Source: Bacteroidota bacterium
GTDB taxonomy: Bacteria > Bacteroidota > Bacteroidia > Bacteroidales > Paludibacteraceae
Length of the DNA: 10,036 nt
Direction: 5' to 3'
NCBI GenBank assembly: GCA_017860335.1
Contig: JAFNAU010000217.1
Span: forward strand, 1-10,036
Positions 1 to 6,429 of the stretch are shown here, piece after piece. The stretch's first letter is position 1. Each line of letters starts with the position of its first letter. The position numbers and the translations under genes are program-made. The notes under the pieces are model-generated. The model had not been told where the DNA came from, did no database searches, and saw only the letters and a program-made list of their open reading frames with translations.

Positions 1-1
1 T

Positions 2-1986
2 TGCTGGCGTACCGACAAACCGGTGCTCTACTATCCGCTCGACAGCTGGTTTATCCGCTCGACAGCCTGTCGCGAGGAAATGATTGAACTGAACAATACC
101 ATTAACTGGAAACCACAGTCAACCGGAACAGGTCGTTTCGGCAAGTGGCTTGAAAACCTGCAGGACTGGAATCTGAGCCGCAGCCGTTACTGGGGAACAC
201 CGCTGCCAATCTGGCGTACCGAAGACGGTCTGGAAGAGATGTGCATTGGCTCAGCTGAAGAATTGATCAGCGAAATTGAAAAATCCATTTCAGCCGGATA
301 CATGAACGAAAACCCGTACAGAAACTTCAAGCCGGGTTTATATACTGCAGAAAATTACGATGTAAAAAATATTGATCTGCACCGTCCGTACGTGGATGAT
401 ATAGTGCTTGTTTCAGCATCCGGAAAGCTTATGAAACGCGAAACAGACCTGATAGATGTTTGGTTCGACAGTGGCGCTATGCCTTTCGCGCAATTACATT
501 ATCCGTTTGAAAACAAGGAAATGCTTGAAAGCGGAGATTTTTATCCTGCCGACTTCATTTCTGAAGGAGTGGATCAGACACGCGGATGGTTCTTTACCCT
601 GCATGCCATCAGTACCATGGTTAAAGGCTCGGTGGCTTTCAAAAATGTGATTTCCAACGGATTGGTATTGGATAAAAACGGCAACAAAATGTCAAAACGA
701 CTGGGTAATGCTGTCGATCCGTTTACAACTATCGAAAAATTCGGTTCTGATCCTCTGCGCTGGTACATGATGACTAACGCTTCACCCTGGGATAACCTCA
801 AGTTTGATATGGAAGGTATTATGTGGATAATTTCACTAATGCAGATGCAGAAATACCTGTTGATGAACGGCCTGAAATTGACCGCTGGATAATTTCCCTG
901 TTAAATACCCTGGTGAAAGATGTTTCAGCATATTACAATGACTACGAACCGACCAAAGCGGGACGTGCCATTTCAGACTTTGTAGGTGAAAATCTGAGCA
1001 ACTGGTACGTTCGCCTTAACCGCAAACGCTACTGGGGAGGCGAATACGATAAGGATAAAATTTCTGCTTATCAGACCCTTTATACTTGTCTCGAAACAGT
1101 TTCCCGACTGATGGCTCCGATTGCTCCGTTCTATGCTGACCAGCTATTTCAGGATTTGAATAATGTGACAGGGAAACATGCCTGTGAATCTGTTCACCTG
1201 ACCGATTTCCCGGAATGCAACGAGAACCTGATTGATAAAAATCTGGAAGAATGCATGCAGCTTGCACAGCAAATTTCGTCGATGATACTGGCGTTGCGTC
1301 GTAAAGCGGAGAAGAAAGTCCGTCAGCCTCTCTCAAAAGCGGTTGTTCCGGCTCCCGACGAAACGACTTTCAGCCAGATTAACTACATTGCCGGACTGAT
1401 CAAAGCCGAGGTCAATGTAAAAGAACTGGAGGTGATTGCCCCGGATACCGATATGGATAACCTGGTGAAGAAAATAAAACCAAATTTCAAAACTCTGGGA
1501 AAAAAATACGGCAAACAGATGAAAGAGATTGCAGCAACAATGCCATCCATGACCAAGCAGCAGATTGCTGAAATTGAACGTAACGGACAATATGCCCTTA
1601 TTTTGCCTTCGGGTGAGGTTCTGCTTACTGCCGAAGATGTGGAAATATTCACCGAAGATATGCCGGGCTGGCTGGTTGCTAACGAAGGGAAACTGACTGT
1701 AGCTCTCGATATAACCGTGTCGGACGAACTGCAACGCGAAGGTGTTGCCCGCGAACTGGTAAACCGTATACAGAATATCCGTAAAGCGAATGGTTATGAG
1801 ATTACCGACAAGATTGAGGTGAAAATTATCAGACAGGATGAAATTAACGCTGCCGTGGAAGAATACGCTGATTATATAGCCACACAGACACTTGCTGCTT
1901 CCATACAACTGGTAGAAGAACTTGAACAGCCTACAGAAATCGACTTCGAGGATTATATGGTAAGATTGCTTGTAACAAAAAAATAA
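2..1986 (+). CDS. ileS: Isoleucyl-tRNA synthetase, 3' part, reading frame broken near 819
   Basis: Charges tRNA-Ile with isoleucine in the cytoplasm. The gene enters from the left edge, so the HIGH motif and most of the editing domain lie outside. The visible part opens with C-W-R-T-D-K-P-V-L-Y-Y and runs through the class I catalytic core to the KMSKR loop (686-700). The anticodon-binding domain follows (R-P-E-I-D-R-W at about 865-886 onward), then a long C-terminal region like the DUF5915 extension of eukaryote-like IleRS. The first frame reads correctly to D-M-E-G (about 817) and would then stop at 892. The matching sequence resumes one frame over at Y-V-D-N-F-T (from 820). By comparison with remembered Bacteroidetes IleRS, about 22-24 codons of the conserved helix linking the core to the anticodon domain are absent. 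The last stop is at 1984-1986. Identity is certain. Whether the break is real is doubtful, because the gene is essential. Confidence 0.93.
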
Positions 1987-2020
1987 TAAGCTGTCAAACA
2001 TTACGATTTAATTAAAATAA

Positions 2021-2051
2021 TTGGTTTTCTGAAATATAATTCTTACTTTCG
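2021..2051 (+). promoter_or_regulatory. Probable Bacteroidetes-type promoter of the TraR-like gene
   Basis: TTGG at 2021-2024 and TACTTTCG at 2044-2051 resemble the TTTG / TAnnTTTG elements of the Bacteroidetes primary sigma factor, with about 20 bases between TTG and the second element. Transcription would start near 2058, giving a leader of roughly 43 bases before the ATG at 2101. No terminator is visible between ileS and this point, so read-through from ileS is also possible. Confidence 0.5.
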
Positions 2052-2100
2052 CAAACTTAAATTGTATGATGTTGAAAAACATCCATAAATACCGTTAATT

Positions 2101-2496
2101 ATGGCAGAGAAGGAAAAAACAAGATATTCAGATGCTGAGTTGGAAGAGTTCCGTGATATTATTATGGAAAAACTCGAAAAAGCTCAGAAAGATTATGAAT
2201 TGTTGCGTAATGGTCTGAGTAACCTCGATGGCAATGATGTGTCTGATACTTCACCCACTTTCAAGGTGCTTGAAGAAGGCGCATCTACGCTGAACAAAGA
2301 GGAAGCCGGACAGCTTGCCCAGAGACAGATGAAATTTATTCAGCACTTACAGGCTGCGTTGGTTCGTATCGAAAATAAAACATACGGGATTTGTCGTGAG
2401 ACCGGAAAGCTGATTCCCAAAGAACGTCTGCGTGCCGTGCCACATGCTACATTAAGTATTGAAGCCAAGGATGGCAATAATAAGAGAAAACTGTAG
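2101..2496 (+). CDS. TraR/DksA-family protein with degenerate zinc finger
   Basis: 131-residue cytoplasmic protein of the TraR/DksA family, whose members bind RNA polymerase in its secondary channel and modulate transcription. The N-terminal half (about 5-85) is charged and helical, consistent with the coiled-coil hairpin. The C-terminal signature (Y-G-I-C-R-x-T-G-K-L-I-P-x-E-R-L-x-A-V-P, about 97-117) matches the DksA zinc-finger region. Only its first cysteine remains, so a four-cysteine zinc site cannot form. This is, from memory, the usual state of the Bacteroidetes version. It starts at ATG 2101, 114 bases after ileS, and is followed by a terminator, so it is probably its own transcription unit. 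Its exact regulatory targets cannot be read from the sequence. Confidence 0.88.
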   Translation: MAEKEKTRYSDAELEEFRDIIMEKLEKAQKDYELLRNGLSNLDGNDVSDTSPTFKVLEEGASTLNKEEAGQLAQRQMKFIQHLQAALVRIENKTYGICRETGKLIPKERLRAVPHATLSIEAKDGNNKRKL

Positions 2497-2543
2497 TATT
2501 CGTTTTCAAATAATTATACAAGAATATCCTTTTATATAACATT

Positions 2544-2581
2544 AATTCGGCAACCCGGCTCACGGTGATTGTCGAATTTTT
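2544..2581 (+). terminator. Rho-independent terminator after the TraR-like gene
   Basis: Arms AATTCGGCAA (2544-2553) and TTGTCGAATT (2569-2578) pair over 10 bp with one G-U pair, and a small inner CCG/CGG pairing is possible. The right arm runs into a T tract ending at 2581. It lies 47 bases past the stop at 2496 and separates this gene from lspA. Confidence 0.7.
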
Positions 2582-2619
2582 GTATGAAACAAAAAATCTG
2601 AACTTATAATTTCTTGCCA

Positions 2620-3234
2620 ATGTCAACTTCCAAAAAATCGCTGTTGCTCATTCTTCTGCTGCTTCTCATTGATCAGGCTTCAAAGTTTTATGTAAAACTG
2701 CATTTTCAGTTAGGGGAGGCAGTCGATGTTTTTCCCTGGTTTAAAATTCTGTTCGTGGAAAATAACGGAATGGCATTCGGAATGGAACTGTTCGGGAAAT
2801 TATTTCTGACGTTGTTTCGGGTGGCGGCAGTTGTTCTGCTTGCTGTTTATATCCGCAGGATGATTAAAAAAAATGTACGTACAGGCTATATTCTGGCAGT
2901 TTCGATGCTTCTGGCCGGAGCCGCAGGAAATATCATTGATTCGCTCTTTTATGGTGTAATTTTCAGTGCCAGCGCACCTCACCAATTGGCGGTACTGTTT
3001 CCCTCGGGAGGCGGTTACGAGTCTTTTCTGTATGGCAAGGTGGTTGATATGTTTTATTTTCCATTTATTACGGACAACAACGGCGAGACGGTATTTTTCC
3101 GGTACATTTTTAATGTTGCCGATGCTTGTGTCACAGTATCCGTAGCTATAATTCTACTCTTCTTCCGTAAGGAATTAAACGAAAGTCTCGAATCAAAAAA
3201 AGCTCCTGCGTCAATCGATGAAAAGCAAAACTAA
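2620..3234 (+). CDS. lspA: Lipoprotein signal peptidase (prolipoprotein signal peptidase II)
   Basis: Inner-membrane aspartyl protease that removes the signal peptide of prolipoproteins after the lipobox cysteine has been lipidated. The protein has 204 residues from ATG 2620; an in-frame TTG at 2614 would add only two residues and is less likely. Hydrophobic segments lie at about 8-20, 60-78, 89-105 and 165-182. Family motifs are E-N-N-G-M-A-F-G (48-55), A-G-A-A-G-N-I-I-D (99-107) and F-N-V-A-D-A (164-169). D107 and D168 match the catalytic pair. The roughly 60 residues between them include the G-G-G-Y...K-V-V-D-M-F-Y-F-P stretch typical of Bacteroidetes LspA. The stretch just before F-N-V-A-D is shorter than in the Bacteroides proteins I remember, but it stays in frame. 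The next gene, a lipoprotein, overlaps its last 17 bases, so the two are co-transcribed. Confidence 0.96.
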   Translation: MSTSKKSLLLILLLLLIDQASKFYVKLHFQLGEAVDVFPWFKILFVENNGMAFGMELFGKLFLTLFRVAAVVLLAVYIRRMIKKNVRTGYILAVSMLLAGAAGNIIDSLFYGVIFSASAPHQLAVLFPSGGGYESFLYGKVVDMFYFPFITDNNGETVFFRYIFNVADACVTVSVAIILLFFRKELNESLESKKAPASIDEKQN

Positions 3235-4126
3235 TTTTTTTCTGAAAATAACTATACTGACCATTCTCGCCGGTATATTTGTTACTTCCTGTCAGCACCG
3301 TCCGTCGGGTGTACTTAACGCCACTAAAATGGAAAACCTGCTTTTCGATATGTATGTCATGGAAGGTTCAATGAGCGCTGCCGGTATCGGATATAATGAT
3401 CCCACCCTAAAAGAGAAGTATTATCAGAGTTTATTGACAAAATATGATATCAGCAAAGCAGAATTTGATTCGTCGGTCTCGTGGTACACCAAGCATCCCA
3501 AATTCTTCGAACGTATCTATATAAATGTTGATAACCGCCTGAAACAATTGACTACCGATGTGGAAAAACGGAAATTTCATCCAATCGACTCCAATGCGAC
3601 AAACGATATTAATATCTGGAATCTCAGAACACGATATATTCTGACTAAAGATTCAGCTCGGACCCGGTTGAAATTTGATATAAAAAGCACAGGTTTTCTG
3701 CCCGGCGATTATTACATCCTGTCATTGCGGCACCGTATTGCTCGCACCGACACCACCTTCAATCCTCACATGGTGATGTATGTCAACTACTGGGATGGTA
3801 CTATCGACAGTATTTATACCAAAACGTATAACGATAATCTTACCCGCCGGTACAAGCTGATGCTCAAAGCCCGCTTCGACCGGAAGATAAAATCGGTGAG
3901 CGGTATGCTGTTGGGTTACGATTCGGTACGTGGAAAAATGAATGTATATCTGGACAGTATTCAACTTTTAAGGCGTTTTTATCCTACCCGTCAGGATAGT
4001 ATCCGAGAAATGGTGGATTGGCTGGATACAACGGTTATACCTGTCGATACGGTACCTGCTGCCATCCCCTCAAGTAAGGGTAACAAGTTCCCTGGCGGGA
4101 AATTTCCAGTTGAAGGTCCCAAGTGA
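3218..4126 (+). CDS. DUF4296-domain lipoprotein
   Basis: Predicted 302-residue lipoprotein. It has a short basic start (M-K-S-K), a hydrophobic stretch at 8-20 and a lipobox V-T-S-C with the lipidated cysteine at 25, which directs it to the envelope, probably the outer membrane. The region at about 33-120 (M-E-N-L-L-F-D-M-Y-V-M-E-G onward) matches the DUF4296 domain, which has no assigned function. The remainder is beta-rich and charged, ending in a low-complexity Pro/Gly/Lys tail (about 279-302). Its ATG lies inside lspA (17-base overlap), and this pairing is common in Bacteroidales. It is itself a substrate for LspA. Its stop overlaps the GTG start of the next gene by four bases (GTGA), indicating translational coupling. 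No catalytic motif is visible. Confidence 0.85.
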   Translation: MKSKTNFFLKITILTILAGIFVTSCQHRPSGVLNATKMENLLFDMYVMEGSMSAAGIGYNDPTLKEKYYQSLLTKYDISKAEFDSSVSWYTKHPKFFERIYINVDNRLKQLTTDVEKRKFHPIDSNATNDINIWNLRTRYILTKDSARTRLKFDIKSTGFLPGDYYILSLRHRIARTDTTFNPHMVMYVNYWDGTIDSIYTKTYNDNLTRRYKLMLKARFDRKIKSVSGMLLGYDSVRGKMNVYLDSIQLLRRFYPTRQDSIREMVDWLDTTVIPVDTVPAAIPSSKGNKFPGGKFPVEGPK

Positions 4127-4650
4127 AACGCTTTGCAGCACATCTGATCTGTCCGACGGATGCTGACGAACTCCATCGTACCGTAATCGAACTGGACAAT
4201 AACGGCTGCTTTTCGCGCTTTATTTCGCTGGACGATACATCCGTTGAACCTGCACAAACCCTTTTTCTGGATGGCATTATTACTCCGGCATTTGTATCCG
4301 TAAAGGAAATCTGCCCGCAAGGAACAGCCTGTCCCGACTTACCGGAGTATTGCTATGTGGAAATGGATGAAATGACGAAATTACCTGAAACAGAATTCGC
4401 AGGTTTACCCTTCATATTCGACTTCGGCAGTTCCGATGTCGAGTCTTTTAATCAACAAACAGGAATTGACATTCTTTCTGACCTTCCGCTGTGCGAAATA
4501 ATCAACGCCTGCGTTTTCCGTCCGGCCAGAGCATTAGGCATAAACACAGATATTTGTAAAAGCGGAACGGAAAAACTTATTTACTGGCAAAATGTGGATA
4601 TCGTAAACCGTAAAATCACACCACAAACCAGACTTGAATGGTTGAAATAA
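4123..4650 (+). CDS. Hypothetical protein resembling an amidohydrolase lacking its catalytic barrel
   Basis: 175-residue protein without signal peptide or membrane segment. It starts at GTG 4123, overlapping the upstream stop by four bases, so it belongs to the lspA run. I do not recognise a named family. The N-terminus (K-R-F-A-A-H at 2-7, then L-F-L-D-G-I-I-T-P-A-F-V at 47-58) reads like the beta-sandwich start of amidohydrolases. There the motif normally continues G-F-V-N-x-H-x-H with the metal ligands, but here the following residues are S-V-K-E. The C-terminus (A-C-V-F-R-P-A-R-A-L-G-I at 129-140, then W-Q-N-V-D-I and K-I-T-P-Q-T-R near the end) reads like the family's closing part. Full-length relatives have about 380-450 residues, so most of the TIM barrel would be missing without any frame break. 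A catalytic role is unlikely. The family assignment is inference from motif resemblance. Confidence 0.62.
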   Translation: MKRFAAHLICPTDADELHRTVIELDNNGCFSRFISLDDTSVEPAQTLFLDGIITPAFVSVKEICPQGTACPDLPEYCYVEMDEMTKLPETEFAGLPFIFDFGSSDVESFNQQTGIDILSDLPLCEIINACVFRPARALGINTDICKSGTEKLIYWQNVDIVNRKITPQTRLEWLK

Positions 4651-4651
4651 A

Positions 4652-4694
4652 AAAACCGCAATCTGTTGAAGTTCAGTCAATCTGTTGCGGTTTT
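4652..4694. terminator. Bidirectional terminator between convergent genes
   Basis: Arms AAAACCGCAA (4652-4661) and TTGCGGTTTT (4685-4694) form a perfect 10-bp stem flanked by A and T tracts, so it can work in both directions. It closes the lspA run (stop at 4650) and the decarboxylase on the minus strand (stop at 4716). The loop can add a short TTGA/TCAA pairing. CAATCTGTTG occurs twice, at 4659-4668 and 4678-4687. Confidence 0.85.
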
Positions 4695-4715
4695 AATTTT
4701 TGAATAATTCCTGAA

Positions 4716-6019
4716 TTAGTATCCCAGTATTTTCAGCATGGATTTGTAACTTTGTTCTTTGGCAAAGAGTTTGGTAAAATATGCCGGAATAAGGCAATGT
4801 TGTATTCCTCCAAAGCCGCTCAGAGATTCCTGGTAAGCGCCCATATGGAAAAATCCGATGTATTGCTCTCTGCCCAACTCCATTTTGGGCAGGAAGACGG
4901 CATTCGAATGTACTTCGGCGTTATAGAAATCTTCGCTGTCGCAGGTCAGCCCGCCCAGTAGCGCTGATTGATAGCCCAGGTGTCGGGTAGCGTAGTCATA
5001 AAGGAACTGTCAATCATATCCCACAACTCGCGATCGTTTTGCTTCTTCTGGTTTACAATAGAGTAAAGCATGGCGCCGCTTTCTCCCACTGTATATGATC
5101 CGAATTCGGTAAAAATATGCGGTTCGGGAACTCCGTTCTGGTTGCAGATTAGTTTAATCTGCGAAACAATCTCTTCGGCCATGTATTCATAATCGTATTC
5201 AAAGTCAAGATATGTTTGAATAGGGAAACCACCACCGATGTCGAGACTGTCCAGTGTGGGACAAACTTTCTTTAGTTCGCAATACAAGTTAACCGCTTTA
5301 CTTAATTCATTCCAGTAGTAAAGTGTGTCTTTTACTCCCGTATTTATAAAGAAATGCAGCATTTTCAGTTCTACCTGTGGGTTGTTGGCTATTTTTTCTT
5401 CGTAGTAGGGGATGATGTCGTTGTAACGCACACCAAGTCGCGAAGTATAAAAGTCAAATTTTGGTTCTTCTTCGGAAGCGATCCGGATGCCTACTTTTAA
5501 TTTCTGATCGAAATCTTTCATCAGCAAATCGAGTTCGAAGATATTGTCCAAAATCGGAATTACATTATTGAAACCCTTGTTGATAAGGCTTTGTATATTC
5601 TCAACATACATCGGACGTTTGAAGCCATTGCACAAAACAAATGTCTCTGATTTGAGCAAACCCTGTTCGAAAAGCGTTTCCATGATGTTGATGTCGAAAG
5701 CTGATGAGGTTTCGAGATGCACGCCCTGCTTGAGCACTTCTTCCATCACGAATGAAAAGTGTGAGCTTTTGGTGCAATAGCAGTAATGATAATCGCCTTC
5801 ATAATCCACTTTAGCCATTGCCACGTTGAACATACGGCGGGCTTTCTGGATGTTCTCTCCGATTTTTGGTAGATAAGCAATGCGCAACGGAGTGCCATAT
5901 TGCTTGATGATATCCATCAGCGGAATACCACACCAACTCAGTTCATTCTCATTTACGGTGAATTCCTGATTGGGGAACTCGAAGGTCTGTTCAATCAGAT
6001 CTACATATTTGTTTTTCAT
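4716..6019 (-). CDS. speA: Arginine decarboxylase-like PLP enzyme (SpeA-related), frame broken near 4959
   Basis: Fold-type III PLP-dependent decarboxylase of the Orn/Arg/DAP group, in the shorter Bacteroidetes type annotated as arginine decarboxylase. It would make agmatine for polyamine synthesis in the cytoplasm. Start at ATG 6019 (M-K-N-K-Y-V-D-L); longer reading into the leader is not family-like. Visible features: probable PLP lysine K84 in Y-C-T-K-S-S, L-D-I-G-G-G at 259-264 for phosphate binding, and E-F-G-S-Y at 305-309. The first frame runs to I-N-Q-R and stops at 4946. The other frame carries L-G-G-L-T-C-D-S from 4958 down, with the substrate-site Cys and Asp, then G-A-Y-Q-E and the terminus L-G-Y (stop 4716-4718). 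In E. coli SpeA about 20 residues separate the equivalent of I-N-Q from T-C-D-S, and here almost none remain. The exact substrate (arginine or another basic amino acid) is not proven. Confidence 0.83.
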
Positions 6020-6072
6020 ATTATTTTGAAAAATAAATATAAAACAATAAAAGTAATTAAGTCGGATGCTCC

Positions 6073-6111
6073 AAAAATTCTCAATCCAAATAAGACGGAT
6101 TGAGAATTTTT
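6073..6111 (-). promoter_or_regulatory. Strong hairpin in the 5' leader of the decarboxylase gene
   Basis: Perfect 15-bp inverted repeat: AAAAATTCTCAATCC at 6073-6087 and its exact complement at 6097-6111, with a 9-base loop. On the minus strand it comes right after the proposed transcription start near 6119, and about 55 bases before the ATG at 6019. The A and T ends give it the look of an intrinsic terminator, yet it stands upstream of the gene. It may be an attenuator or a 5' stabilising stem-loop. The structure is certain and the role is inferred. Confidence 0.6.
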
Positions 6112-6124
6112 TCAAAATGAGCGT

Positions 6125-6133
6125 GCAAATATA
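6125..6133 (-). promoter_or_regulatory. Probable -7 element for the decarboxylase gene
   Basis: The minus strand reads TATATTTGC, an exact match to TAnnTTTG. An upstream TTTT, about 21 bases before it, is a weak -33 partner. Transcription would start near 6119, giving a leader of about 100 bases that begins almost directly with the hairpin at 6073-6111. Confidence 0.55.
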
Positions 6134-6340
6134 CAAATTGTTTGGATATTAAAATCTTAACCGGATAGAAATATTTATTAATTATAATCATGTTTCATCT
6201 GTTTTCATTAAGAATTATTTATCGATTATTTATTGAGTATTGAAGTATCATCTAATGTTTGTCTCATTATTTTCAAATGGTTCACAACATTGTAATATAT
6301 GAAACAATCTGAAGTAAAAATGAATAAGAAGAGGAGATAC
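6134..6340. other. AT-rich divergent intergenic region without a gene
   Basis: Part of the 410-base gap between the divergent decarboxylase (start 6019) and first T9SS gene (start 6430). It is very AT-rich with stops in all frames. The only structure I see is a weak pair TGTTTCAT (6191-6198) and ATGAAACA (6299-6306), too far apart and too short to interpret. No RNA gene is recognised. Confidence 0.5.
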
Positions 6341-6343
6341 TAT

Positions 6344-6374
6344 TTTGAATATCACAAAGTATATTATATCTTTG
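6344..6374 (+). promoter_or_regulatory. Bacteroidetes-type promoter of the first T9SS gene
   Basis: TTTG at 6344-6347 and TATCTTTG at 6367-6374 with exactly 19 bases between them fit the Bacteroidetes consensus fully. Transcription would start near 6381, giving a leader of about 50 bases before the ATG at 6430. The start has an A/T-rich upstream region and no Shine-Dalgarno sequence. Confidence 0.75.
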
Positions 6375-6429
6375 CTGTTTTTGAAAAAATTCGAAATCAA
6401 AACAAGAATATTTACTAAATGATTTAATT

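Noticed and set aside
811..830. Programmed ribosomal frameshift in ileS
   Set aside because: There is no slippery heptamer, and conserved residues are missing at the join, which frameshifting could not restore.
1333..2001. 222-codon open frame on the minus strand opposite ileS
   Set aside because: It lies entirely opposite well-matched IleRS coding sequence and its product has no recognisable motif.
4752..4961. 69-codon plus-strand open frame
   Set aside because: It is the complement of the real, frame-shifted 3' end of the decarboxylase gene on the minus strand.
6020..6136. N-terminal extension of the decarboxylase into its leader
   Set aside because: The added residues come from the hairpin and promoter region, do not look like the family, and ATG 6019 gives the expected N-terminus.
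6191..6306. Inverted repeat TGTTTCAT / ATGAAACA as an operator
   Set aside because: It is only 8 bases with about 100 bases between the arms in AT-rich DNA, so chance is enough to explain it.
6320..6418. Small open frame of 32 codons ahead of the first T9SS gene
   Set aside because: It overlaps a consensus promoter (6344-6374), has a lysine- and tyrosine-rich composition expected from AT-rich DNA, and resembles no known leader peptide.
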